Shown here piece by piece: positions 53,501 to 63,874 of a stretch of 64,000 bases of DNA. Below the pieces are notes generated by a model. The model was not told where the DNA came from and did not search any database. It saw only the letters and a list, made by a program, of their open reading frames with translations. Each line of letters starts with the position of its first letter. The stretch's first letter is position 1. The DNA is from Patiria miniata. Lineage: Eukaryota; Echinodermata; Asteroidea; Valvatida; Asterinidae. Position numbers and translations under genes: made by a program. The stretch spans positions 620,001 to 684,000 of the forward strand of contig NW_024037056.1 in NCBI RefSeq assembly GCF_015706575.1. The letters are read 5' to 3'.

Positions 53501-56500
53501 GTTGGAGTCTGGATGCTGATAACTATCTGAACCAAAGGCGAAGGTAATTATGAGCATCCAGACTCCAACCGGTCTTAAACATAGTCATTAATACCGACCT
53601 ACGTCGTGACGGGCTCTCGACCAGTAGGTATAGGTAAACTTTATTTGGTAATAATGAATTAATGTTTACATTGTCTTTCTCCTTTCCTGACACCTAACGG
53701 CAGTGTTGCTTTTAAGTTTAATGCTTTAAAAATCCATATTTTGCATTTGGTATTTTCCAGTCTTATTGCCGGGGCAACAGTGTAGCCTAGCGATTATTGC
53801 ACGGATGTTTGACAAGCTCAACCAGGTCTATCGCAACTTCCTTGAAGACGAACAGTTGGCAGCCCAGGTAATACAGTTGAACTTGTACAAAAGTAGCTTG
53901 TAAGCGTGACTGAAGGAATGAACATTCTTCTGTGTACCGTGTTGTGTTATCAAAGTGACCATAGTGAGATGGTAAGTATCGAGCCTTCCTTGATGAGGAT
54001 TCTCAGAACTTCTCTTTTGTTGACAGAACCCTGAAGGTGGTGGAACTCCTAAAGCAGCCGCAGCTAGACCTGCTATCATCAGAAAGATTGTCATTGATCA
54101 ATCGGACATGTACACGCATGTATTGACACCCATTGCTGAACGCAAAGACATCAAGTATAAGTTTGTTGTAGCAGTGCTGGTGGAATACATCAGGTCACTC
54201 AACCATTATCAAATCCCTGTTCAGGTAAGGACACTAAGGCATGCACCAAAAAATATGTCAAAACAACTTTGGTATTTGAAAAATCCATGTCAGAACCGTA
54301 GTGCATAATACACAGATGGATGACAACTATAGGAAAGAAGCAGTTCTCTTCAGGATATTTACCTTTTTTGAGTAGTCTGTCATTTTTTTTTTAACTATCA
54401 TGTGAATCATGGGCAACTTGTGTTTGTTGTTTGGAAATGACGTTGTTGTTTTTATGGTTTTTGTGGGGGGGGGGGGGAGAGAAGTCCATTTCTGCTGCGT
54501 GTATCAAATATGGTGACATCATGATGTCAAATAATTTGTGAATACTAATGTTTGCGGTAAATTCAGCCTTTGAATAATCAAAACAAGAACAAAGAATGAT
54601 TGAATACTAAACAGCTAAATAAGCTTCAACTTTATTGAAGATACAAGATTTTTTTGCTTTGCATGGTGGAGTATCAGTGTTGTTTTGGTCTGCGGTCACG
54701 GTAACACCAATAACTACTGTCGCTCAGTAGATCTTTAGTTTATTGAAGATATATTCTAAACATACTTGATGTAACCAATTCTGTCCCAAACAGCATTTCC
54801 TGTACGAGTTGGTCATCAATACCTTGGTCCATCACAACTGTTTCTATCAACTGCATCAATTCCTGCAATATCACGTCTTAAGCGACTCTAAGCCCATTGC
54901 TTGCCTACTGCTGTCATTAGAGAGTTGTTACCCACCGGCACATCAACTAGCACTGGATATGCTCAAGGTATGACTGGGGGTTTACTCGCAAGGTTGTCCC
55001 TGAAGTTATAACCACTTCTCAGCAACCTTGATTCCATGGGTATTGATTCCATTTTGATTGTGCAGAAACTCCTTATCCTTGGCCTAAAACCCCTATGAGT
55101 TTCATTTAATTTTAGTCATGTATCACTACACAATTGACAATTGATCACAACATTTTCGGACACTGTGACCAAGTTCCTTGCCGTATACAATTTCAGAGCT
55201 GTTTTATGTAAGTTGTGTACAATCCTGCATGCTGAGACAAAAGGCCGATGTGGTTTGGGATTGGAATCATTTGCCCTTGAGCATTCAACTGATGTCTTGC
55301 CATGATGACTGATAGCCAGGCAAATGATTGCAATCCCAACCGCAGCCCTTTTCACAACATGCAGGATTTTACACAGCTTACATAACATATTGGACTTAAA
55401 AGTCCACTCAAAACATTGCTGATGACAAACATCCACATTGTGAATTAATGAAAAGCATTAAGGAAATAGTGGCAGAGCTCTACATATTTCCGTTGGAAAA
55501 AAAATTGCTTAAAACCTCTTTGTGAGTATTTAATAAGAATTTTGTATGGTAAGTGTTTTAACGTGAAATGTTTTTTCTCTTTTTTGGGTGGAAAATAACA
55601 GAGGGTGTCAACAGCAAACGAAGAGATAGTTGAAGTGCTTCTGTCTAAAAACCAGCTGCTTGCCGCTCTGAGGTTTCTCCGTAGTGTCGGGGGTGCCGAT
55701 AGTGCCTCAGCTAGGAAGTTCCTTGATGCTGCGCTGAACACAGCAGACAGCATGCTCTTCTACACAGTCTTCAAGTTCTTTGAGCAGAGGAACATCAAAC
55801 TCAGGGGACATCCTCAGTTTATGCCAGGTAAGAATTAAGCAAAAGGAACAAAAGTGCAAGACAGCAAGGACGTAAGGGTTAAAGGTACAAAATGTCTAAA
55901 TTTAGATGCGACATTTAAATGTTTAAAGGCAGTGTAATGTATTTCTTTAAATGCAATCCCTGAAAATGTCACATTTAACCTCAATTTCATTTTCGTTTTG
56001 CTATGTTTAAAAACAGTTTAGTATGTTTTGAGTTTTTTTTTGCATAATGCAAAGCTTGATGTCATTTAAGGTGGAGACCTTAAAGTAACGACACCAACAT
56101 TTGCCAGAATTTTGGATAATTTGCTGTCGTGAAGTTTCTTTTCTTTGGCTTACTGTCGTGTGCTGAAACAACAATAAATCACCAAAGAGCAAAGTTTTCT
56201 TGCACATATTTTTTCCCATTGAGTAAATATTGGGTTCACAATTTGAATTAAAAACTCTTAACAGTGTATTCCTGAATGAAACCACAGAAACACGCCCTCA
56301 ATTGTCATGAAACGTGTGGAAAATGGTGAAGCTTAAAACAGTGCACTTCCTGATAAAATTAAGGAAGTCAAATAGTTTTCATACATTTAAAAGCAATTGA
56401 GAGTTGCACAAAATATGTTCTCAAGTAAAATTCATGTCATGGGTCTTTTAAACAAAATCCTTTCTAAATCAATTAACAGATGTACCCATTTTTTAAAGCA

Positions 56501-56666
56501 GATTCTCGTCAGAATTGAAATGGCATCATGATTAGAGCTTTAATTTAATGTCGTGTTTTGTTTTCTTTTTCACCATTTCCTATTTTCTGTAGGTGAACAT
56601 TGTGAGAAGTATGTGAAACATTTTGAGGCGACGTTCGGTATCGAGTCACTTGCCCCTTTACCTTAA
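44573..56666 (+). CDS. RMC1: RMC1, regulator of the Mon1-Ccz1 Rab7 exchange factor
   Basis: Eighteen in-frame coding exons: 44573-44677, 46684-46760, 47021-47105, 47794-47850, 48451-48609, 49952-50020, 50265-50368, 50744-50833, 51277-51346, 51615-51650, 51988-52153, 52288-52400, 53206-53275, 53761-53867, 54027-54224, 54794-54967, 55602-55827 and 56593-56666 (TAA). They encode about 659 residues; human RMC1 (C18orf8/Mic1) is 657. The N-terminal half is a beta-propeller-like region ('VFAVRSGGALGVVVRGPDER', 'FVTDHGLELYQVIPEK', 'DNLVVVHHQ', 'WVVFQP'). The C-terminal half is the helical Mic1 domain ('YTHVLTPIAERKDIKYKFVV', 'HQFLQYHVLSDSKPIACLLL', 'STANEEIVEVLLSKNQLLAA'), matching human RMC1 closely. 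It is a stabilising subunit of the Mon1-Ccz1 GEF that activates Rab7 on late endosomes and lysosomes, and it supports autophagy and NPC1-dependent cholesterol export. The exon ending at 52153 uses a less typical GTATCC donor. Confidence 0.95.
46064..46233. mobile_element. Fold-back element in RMC1 intron 1
   Basis: Arms of about 65-85 bp pair as CCAAGATCACA...TAGCTGTC(A/G)ACTGAGGGCGCTGTGC, separated by about 20 bp. The outer (CCAAGATCAC) and inner (ACTGAGGGCGCTGTGC) parts pair best, with several mismatches and a gap between. No coding capacity. Confidence 0.8.
47181..47622 (+). mobile_element. Non-autonomous TIR element, TTAA-type family, copy 3
   Basis: Begins AGGTACAGTCAATCATTTG and ends near TGCAAATGAAGGACTG, both diverged from the family ends. 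The interior matches the copy at 57136-57646 with gaps. An older, eroded copy in an RMC1 intron. Confidence 0.7.
48630..49130. repeat. 22-bp minisatellite GTCAACCTCAGGTCAATCGTTA, RMC1 intron 5
   Basis: About 18 central units with 'TAGTCAACCTCAGGTCAATC' and 'CAGTCATTGGTCAACC' variants form a partly higher-order pattern. They are flanked on both sides by older AGTCAATCAC-type units. It starts about 20 bases after the 48609 splice donor. Confidence 0.92.
49612..49899 (+). mobile_element. tRNA-derived SINE, family B, with 13-bp duplication
   Basis: CTTTATAATATGG is perfectly repeated at 49599-49611 and 49900-49912. The head has an A-box (TGGCCTAGTGGTTAAGG) and a B-box (GGTTCGAATCC) at tRNA spacing. 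Next comes 'TGTCCTTGGGCAAGCCACTT', a block common in animal SINEs, and a body with no A-tail. A perfect long duplication shows recent LINE-driven insertion in an RMC1 intron. Confidence 0.9.
50948..51010 (+). mobile_element. Single end of a CAGGGTGAGT-type mariner-like element
   Basis: TA then CAGGGTGAGTAAAAAAAGGC resembles the termini of the element at 15448-25080 and the inverted end at 27079. No matching far end was found in the same intron. End coordinate is arbitrary. Confidence 0.45.
52396..52595. repeat. Tandem repeat starting at an RMC1 splice donor
   Basis: Units built of 'GATGTAAGATGATCACA' and 'ATATAGGAAGATAATCATAGA' repeat from the exon-12 donor (GTAAGATGATC, 52401) onward, so several donor-like GTAAGATGATC words lie within 160 bases of the real one. 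Confidence 0.8.
52909..53149 (+). mobile_element. piggyBac-like MITE, TTAA duplication, RMC1 intron 12
   Basis: 241 bp flanked by TTAA (52905-52908 and 53150-53153). Ends are CCAGTTCACGCC and, inverted, CCGGTTCGCGCC. The left end also matches the right end of 31856-32249 ('GGATTATTTTTACC' against 'GGAATTATTTTTGCC'). Confidence 0.75.
53486..53585. repeat. 100-bp fold-back, RMC1 intron 13
   Basis: CTATGTTTA...GGAGTCTGGATGCT pairs with AGCATCCAGACTCC...TAAACATAG over arms of about 35 bp, with a loop of about 25-30 bases. Confidence 0.8.
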
Positions 56667-57135
56667 CATCTACCGCGCTCCTGTGGACTATTTCCCATCA
56701 AGCAACCATCTTGGACTTGTACCCTGATCATGTGTTGTTTGCCATATGTTAAGTTTTAACATGGCACCAGGCGCCAGACTGTTTAGGAGCCTAGCTTTTA
56801 CATGTACGGCCACGTCTATTGTCAGCGTACTTCCAGGTAATTTGTAAATTATGTCAAAGTCTCAAAGACCTTCTGGTAGACACTGACCCTGGAAAATATA
56901 TTTCCCAAGAATTAACGTCTTGGGAATTCAAAGGAATTGGAGCAAGGCCGTTTCATTTCCATTTTGTAAATGAGACTGTTGGTGTAAATATTAATATTGT
57001 TGAACAAAATGGCGACTTTCAATTTGATACTGGTAGTCGTACGCGAGTATCACTGCGTTGCCTATCTAATTAGTGATTCTTGATCACCAAAATTCACAAT
57101 AGAATTTCTACGCGTAGTGCATATATTTATTTTAA

Positions 57136-57646
57136 AGGTAGAGTCCATCATTTGTAATTTGTGCATTTTGTTCGTTTGAAGCAACAAAAGAGTTCAAAAT
57201 CTAATGAAGGATACTGAGCAACTAACCTGATGAAGTTTCAGCTAAGCTTCAGCTGTACATTCCGAGAAAAACAGCATTCTAGGATCTCAATTTCAAATCA
57301 AAAGTTGCTGAATCATGTTTTGAATTGTTTTGAATTGCAACTATACGTGACGTCGCGCACTGATCCGACGAATTATAACAACCGCGCGCGCGTGTGCGTC
57401 GTTCGAATACTTGTGCGCGCTGCGCTGAATAACAAAACGAACTACTAATTTAAATTTTCCTACGGTGCTTCTTAAGAATCACCGTTGGAAATGCCTTCTT
57501 TCGTTGATTACTTCAAAACGACAGCTTCCCAGAAAGAATAATTTCACAGGGAGTTTAGTCTCCTTACTATCTTTCAACCAAGTTAGTTTTTCAACAATAA
57601 TTACGCCAGTTACTTTTCGGATGGCTGCAAATGATGGACTCTACCT
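57136..57646 (+). mobile_element. Non-autonomous TIR element, TTAA-type family, copy 4 (best copy)
   Basis: 511 bp, flanked by TTAA at 57132-57135 and 57647-57650, with perfect 19-bp TIRs AGGTAGAGTCCATCATTTG. No long open frame. Copies at 1-441, 12833-13378 and 47181-47622 share the interior. Confidence 0.88.
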
Positions 57647-59060
57647 TTAATGTGACTGACGCACGTGACTGACTATAAACCATATCCTGATTGCTGATTG
57701 CTTTCCTAGAAAAGCCTAGGAAGAAAATAAAGAAAACTTAAGACCACTACTACAAAATTTGCAAGACGTTAGTGATTGTCTAATAATTGTGTCGTTAGAG
57801 GGCGCACTATGTACGATCACTAGCGTCTTGGGCCAAGACTACTGAAGACATCCAAAATAATCCCAAAAAGTTGGGGGTTTGGTAAAACTTACAATGTACA
57901 AACATACAAGCTAGACTTTTATACGCCTAGGAGCGATCATTATGAGAGTACATGGGGAAATTGTACACCTGTATATTTGATGTAAATACAAGTAGATTAA
58001 AATTGTTCTGTAAAATTCTGGAGAGTTGAAAATTGAATTTGAGAGAAAACCCAGGTGCTTGACATGTAGGAGGATGAAATTTGTCAGACGAGACGTACAA
58101 GTTATAGAAGTTCATTTGTTCATGTCTCCGAGCCAGTAATAATTTTCACTGTGAACAGATTGTAAAAATTGAAACTCCAGCCTTGTGTATAAAATACTCT
58201 TCTAATCATGACTCAATAAACGGTACCCCCATGTAATATTACTTTCTTTTATTATTTGCAGACCAATGTTCAAATGAACTGGACGGAATAAAAGGCATTT
58301 TGTATGTTGATCCACTGTAGAGACTATTTCACAGATATTTACAGTATATGAAAGAGATGCATCCTGTCGTCCTCAAATTGCTTTAAACGTTCAGGGAGGA
58401 TGCCTACAGAACCATAAAACACATTCATATATTTTTCAATTTAGCTGAAAATACAAATCACTTGAAACGTGCAGGGGATGCCTAGTTCTTTTATGTAAAA
58501 TTGTTCAAGCAAGTGATTTTTGAAAACTATTATTGGAAAATTAACACATTTGTAATGATAAAACCAAACCAGAAATGGAACCGAGCTTACATGTACATGT
58601 GTGTAGGGCCATCATGTTTATTTTAGCCACTGATTTCTAATGTTATAGCGATCAATGTTTCTGCTCTGTTTGCATGCAAGGCAGAGGATACGAGTGCAGA
58701 AAGCCAACTGCTTCATGAATTCAGAGCATTATAGGGCGCTATATCTGAAAACAAATAGTAGTCCAATCAAAGGAATGGGAAAGCAGTTTTCTGTAATTTT
58801 GTCGCAGAGCTGACACACTGGCAAATTTACCATTTTGGCAATTTTTAGATTTTGTTATTTTTGGGGTATATAAAGGATTCTCTTTCAAGTATTTATGCCA
58901 AAATTCTTGATTTTTGTCTGGATTTTGAGATTCTGACCCCCTCCTGTGGCGAATCGGACACAATAACTGATCCATAATTTGACATGCAATACGGAATTTT
59001 ACTGGTAACCAGCTACATGTAATGTAAGGTGTGCGTGCAAACAACGATTATTCCAAACTA

Positions 59061-59118
59061 ATTCGTCAGTTTGTTAGATTGCGCACGCATGCACGCGTGA
59101 TCTGATAAACTGACGAAT
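59061..59118. repeat. Short hairpin ATTCGTCAGTTT arms
   Basis: ATTCGTCAGTTT and AAACTGACGAAT arms of about 26 bp, with a few mismatches, flank a GCGCACGCATGCACGCGT core. A third AAACTGACGAAT lies near 59168. Confidence 0.7.
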
Positions 59119-59868
59119 AGCTATACAGTGTGAAGAACAACCGGCTTTTAGAAATTTTATTATTTGACAAACTGACGAATACATTAACGATCAAATAAAA
59201 TCATATCGCACAATTCTCTGATTAAATAAGTAACCTGATGGATACTACGTTTCCTATTTCATTTCGAATATACACCAAAAGGGTTATTATCAAAATATTA
59301 AGGGTGAAATACGACGCCCAGAAAAATGTCCAACTTCAAATGCGAATAACTCGAAACAGGGTTTTTGCTTATTCGTTGTATGTCAGCTCTTTGAAGATTT
59401 GAAACTACTCAATAAACTCAAGCCGCTTTAATTATATCAATACATTATGCAGAATTGCATGTAGTCAACTATGTAGGGGCACTATTGAATGGAGTTGAAG
59501 CATGCAAACATGCAGACATACAAATGTGAGTTGTGTATAATATGAGAAATAAGCAAATAAACTCCCCCTTCATGAAATGAATTCGTCAGAAAAAGAACTG
59601 GTGACAAATGGTCAGAATCTTTTGGATTGGGAACCAGACTACCATTATGCACATACAAACATGAACAAGTACTCGATCTGCGGCTGTGTAGTAATTCACC
59701 CACGCAATTTGGCCTATTTTCAGTACCTCCGTCGCGCGCGCTGAGGATTTAGTGCTTGGTGAGTCTTCTGCGCCAGCTTGGTTAGTGTATATTATTTTGC
59801 GCTACAGAAAGCCTACAAATCATCTCTGGACTCGAAAGCATTGACTCCAGGAATGGAGAGGCCACTGA

Positions 59869-60083
59869 ATGGGAATAGATTCCTCCCTGGGCCTGGGACA
59901 GGCCCCAGCAGAGTCTGCTCAGACAGCTGCGACGACATGCCTGGGCCGGAGCGTGGTCATTGGAACTTTACATCCTTCGCATCGCTACTGGTACCGGCTG
60001 CAGCGACAAGATGATTTGCATCACAAGATGTCACAGCTTTGGGGTCATCTGAATTCTGACATCAGTCAACTCTGTACATTGAG
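59869..60083 (+). CDS. Possible exon of an unidentified gene
   Basis: A frame opens at ATG 59869, directly after an in-frame TGA, and runs to a good donor (TTGAG/GTAAGA, 60083/60084). It encodes about 71 residues, including 'RYWYRLQRQDDLHHKMSQLW' and 'SDISQLC', a helix-like, non-repetitive composition richer in GC than its surroundings. Several AG acceptors inside it (for example after 'CCTGGGACAG') could shorten it. I do not recognise the protein, and no continuing exon is evident before the window end. It could be a first coding exon of a gene that extends beyond the window, or chance. Confidence 0.3.
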
Positions 60084-60680
60084 GTAAGATTACCTAATAA
60101 GCCCGGGGCGCAAAACCTGAGAGGTCATAGAAGACAACCTGAAAAGAATCAGCTGACCTTTTAGGTTGGAGGTGTGGCTACGATACAGCATAGCAATATC
60201 CCAGGCACATAGGGCTACCATTACAGCAGTCGTTAACCAACAGCTATCAATACACGACCATCTTATGCATCTAGTTCCCTGACCTTAGTATAGTATTCAA
60301 CGTCAGAATTTTTGGCTGTTGGAACCAGATTACCATGTACATGTAACCAACCAAATGGTTTCTCGGACTTCATTTCAAAAAGAATGTTGCAACCTGACGC
60401 TACTTCAGCCGTTGTGTACAAAGTTATGGAGAGTGAAGGAAATTTTTTAATTTTTCCTAACAAAATTGGAAATATTTTTCAGTCCCAGATTTAAGTCTTA
60501 TCATCATTTTTGCGCTTTGCACTGCATTGGCACATAGTCGGGATAGTGGGGCAAACTCCTAGTCTGGCAATAGCCAGTTAACCATGTCCCAATGTTAAAA
60601 AGGCGTGTTGGGTCCAAGTTCCCTGGACTAGTCACTGCCCAGCTGCTAGTTGGATGGTGACTTTGCAATACAGTAACGAT

Positions 60681-60834
60681 ATAGCTGTCGAATGCAATTT
60701 GAGTCCCCTACGCAAGTTTAAACTTGCGCGCGCAATTTGTAGCAAGAAAATTAATGCGAGCGCAAGTTTAAACTTGCGCGCGCAGGTTTAAACTTGCGCG
60801 GGGGACTCAAATTGCGCTCGACATAGCTATATAG
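60681..60834. mobile_element. Fold-back element with repeated GCAAGTTTAAACTTGC palindromes
   Basis: Outer arms ATAGCTGTCGA...CAATTTGAGTCCCC and the inverted GGGGACTCAAATTGCGCTCGACATAGCTAT pair over about 50 bp. Inside, the perfect 16-bp palindrome GCAAGTTTAAACTTGC appears twice and a near copy once. Confidence 0.82.
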
Positions 60835-61130
60835 CAATAGCACTTAGCAGTTAACAATCGGGTTACAAATACAGCTGCTGTGTATAAGTTGTAACAACAG
60901 CCACCTTGGTCGGACTTGCCTAGCTGTCCAGTGATTTCAGTCATTTGATCTGGCGATCTTCCCACATGCAGAAGTTTTCCATGGCATGTCATTAAAATGA
61001 AATCACTAAACATCAGCATTTTGGGCCGAGTTTATAACACCAAAAAATGGCAAAAATTAGTTGACTAGTACGAATTAAGCCCCGGTACTGGTCATGCTGG
61101 TAGTACGAACGTTTGTTTACAAATCGACAA

Positions 61131-61174
61131 AAACGTGTTTGGCGCCCTCAATATTGAGGGCGCCAAACACGTTT
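61131..61174. repeat. Perfect 44-bp palindrome, likely element terminus
   Basis: Each 22-base half (AAACGTGTTTGGCGCCCTC plus AAT) is the exact reverse complement of the other, with no loop. The left-half sequence AAACGTGTTTGGCG reappears at 63987-64000. Confidence 0.95.
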
Positions 61175-61734
61175 CACTGCTTGAGTCTCATGCAATGCGA
61201 GGGCGACATACACTCCGGCCGGTGTGCTTGACATGCCAATTTTCTTTCAAAAGAGGGCGCGCTACACAAATAGTGGTCACCACCACAAACAAATAAAATA
61301 AATAAATACAATTCTCGCCACGGAGAAAAAACCTGTGTCTACAAAAATAGTACATTCGTTTCAGGACTAGAATATAATAACTCCAGAAACACCTGTTGTA
61401 TCTAATTATGTCAAATTATTGCTTGAAATTATATTTTATATTTTTCTTGAACATAAAGGGAAATATACTTTTCTTGAATATCAAAGGAATAACCCAAAAA
61501 TAACAATTAATAATATATATCTAAAACAATGCAGTGCTTTAAATGTGATTTTGCGCTATATATATATTTTTATTAACTTTCTCGGTCCATCGATTTTCTT
61601 GATATAGGCAATAATCAATAAATCAAATTCATACAAAAGACAGGCTTTTTATATTGGCCCGGACGCAACTAGTGTTTTTGAAGAAAGTTTGCCGCAAGCG
61701 ACCAACCTTGTTTTGCTGTAGAGGGAAACGCAGA

Positions 61735-63010
61735 TATGGCATGTTTTTTTCACACTCACCCCCTTGGCTCCTGGAATGCGCAAGTGCTTTAGAGTGATAC
61801 GCAGTAATGGCATGTTTTCAAGCCCCTTGGCTTGTATGCGCTAATGCTATCCGGTGATACGCCGTAATGGCATGTTTTTCAAGCCCCTTGGCTTGTATGC
61901 ACTAATGCTATCGAGTGATACGCAGTAATGGCATGTTTTTCAAGCCCCTTGACTCGTATGCGCTAATGCTACCGAGTGATACGCAGTAATGGCATGTTTT
62001 TCAAGCCCCTTGGCTTGTATGCGCTAGTGCTATCGAGTGATACGCAGTAATGGCATGTTTTTTAAGCCCCTTGGCTTGTATGCGCTAGTGCTATCGAGTG
62101 ATACGCAGTAATGGCATGTTTTTCAAGCCCCTTGGCTCGTATGCGCTAATGCTACCGAGTGATACGCAGTAATGGCATGTTTTTCAAGCCCCTTGGCTCG
62201 TATGCGCTAATGCTATCGAGTGATACGCAGTAATGGCATGTTTTTTAAGCCCCTTGGTTTGTATGCGCTAGTGCTATCGAGTGATACGCAGTAATGGCAT
62301 GTTTTGTAAGCCCCTTTGCTCGTATGCACTAATGCTATCGAGTGATACGCAGTATTTGCATGTTTTTCAAGCCCCTTGGCTTGTATGCGCTAGTGCTATC
62401 GAGTGATACGCAGTAATGGCATGTTTTTCAAGCCCCTTGGCTTGTATGCGCTACTGCTATCGAGTGATACGCAGTAATGGCATGTTTTTCAAGCCCCTTG
62501 GCTCGTATGCGCTAATGCTACCGAGTGATACGCAGTAATGGCATGTTTTGTAAGCCCCTTGGCTTGTATGCACTTATGCTATCGAGTGATACGCAGTAAT
62601 GGCATGTTTTATACGCCCCTTGGCTCGTATTCACTGGTGCTACCGAGTGATACGCAGTAATGGCATGTTTTATACGCCCCTAGGCTCGTATGCGCTAATG
62701 CTATCGAGTGATACGCAGTAATGGCATGTTTTATACGCCCCTAGGCTCGTATGCGCTAATGCTATCGAGTGATACGCAGTAATGGCATGTTTTTCAAGCC
62801 CCTTGGCTCGTATGCGCTTATGCCACCGAGTGACATGCAGTAATGGCATGTTTTCAACGCCCCTTGGCTTGTATGTGCTAATATCATCGAGTGATACGCA
62901 GTAATGGTAGTTTTCCAAGCCCTTTGGCTCATATGCGGTGGTGCTACCGAGTGATACGCATAATGGCATGTTTTCTACGCCCCTTGGCTCGTATGTGCTA
63001 ATGCTATAAG
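61735..63010. repeat. 61-bp tandem array, about 20-21 units
   Basis: The consensus contains 'TATGCGCTAATGCTATCGAG', 'TGATACGCAGTAATGGCATG' and 'TTTTTCAAGCCCCTTGGCTCG' in sequence (61 bp). Units differ at a few recurrent sites (CTT/CTC before GTATG; TTCAAG, TTTAAG, TTGTAAG or ATACG after CATGTTT). The central units are the most alike and the edges degenerate. Confidence 0.95.
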
Positions 63011-63064
63011 CAGTAAATGGCATTATGTTGTCTACACCCCTAAACTCAGATAGGGCATGTTGTA

Positions 63065-63134
63065 ATTTTTTGACCCACTTTGGGGGTACCAAAATTGTTT
63101 TTGCCCCCCCCCCTTGTGTTCTGGATCCGCCCAT
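63065..63134 (-). mobile_element. hAT-like MITE end fragment at the array edge
   Basis: Read in reverse: CATGGGCGGATCCAGAACAC, a poly-G run, then 'AAAGTGGGTCAAAAA', matching the left 70 bases of the element at 42915-43226. Confidence 0.7.
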
Positions 63135-63589
63135 GCTCAATATAGCTTGGCCTGGTGAGCTCGGGTATTGTTCAAACGAGTGTATTAATTATGATTTTTC
63201 CATGGACGTTGACTTTTTATTTTTCATTTGGTTTGTAGTTTTCACGTTTAAAATACTATAATTGTTTCGGGTATTTTCTTTTTTATTGTTTGATGGTTTC
63301 TCATGAAATTAAATCTCATAATGTAACACGGTCATCATGACAAATCACTGGAGGAATATGAAAATTTGAAATACAGAACGAACTCGTTTTGGGGGCAACA
63401 ACTCAAGAAATACTAAATTTAATTGATTTAAATTTCAAATGCCTTGGCGATCAAGAGTTGTTAGCATTAACAAAAACTGGAAGTGCGTGTAAATATCACT
63501 CTATGGGAGCCGATTGAAAGGTCTGAAGCCATCGAAATTCAAAAGGGCGGCGCGCCCTGTGCATGCGGGTTTTTTATGTCGCGACAGTT

Positions 63590-63874
63590 GGGGTTTTTTT
63601 TTCAAAATGAAACCATTTTTGTTTTTGTTTTTATGTGACGTCGCAATTAAGGCAGGCACTGAGTACACCACCATCTTTTCCTCCTAAAACGTTGGTTAAA
63701 GTGGTCAGAAATTCCCTCAGATCGCACCTAAGAGCATCTAGAATCCAAAAGTTTTTCGGGGCCCTTAAGGGGCCCCGAACCCCACGCCGTAATTTGTGGA
63801 ATCACTTTTTGAGGGACCAAATTTTTTTCGCCCCCCCCCCCCAAAAAAAACATTGTGTTTTGGATCCGCTCTTG
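63590..63874 (-). mobile_element. hAT-like MITE, inverted copy
   Basis: The reverse strand matches 42915-43226 over most of its length: 'GCGGATCCAAAACACAATG', the GGGGCCCCTTAAGGGCCCC palindrome, 'TTTTGGATTCTAGATGCTC' and 'AAAGATGGTGGTGTACTCA'. The far TIR is not recognisable. Confidence 0.75.

Larger units (their letters stand above)
56667..59800. other. RMC1 3' UTR and intergenic
   Basis: No gene recognised beyond the RMC1 stop. It holds copy 4 of the TTAA-type element and a short hairpin at 59061-59118. AATAAA-type signals occur, for example near 58214. Confidence 0.55.

Noticed and set aside
62670-63140. Reverse-strand 156-codon open frame with repeated 'YEPRGVENMPL'-like peptide
   Set aside because: It is the translation of the 61-bp tandem array and shifts with array length. 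No start context, splice signals or known domain.
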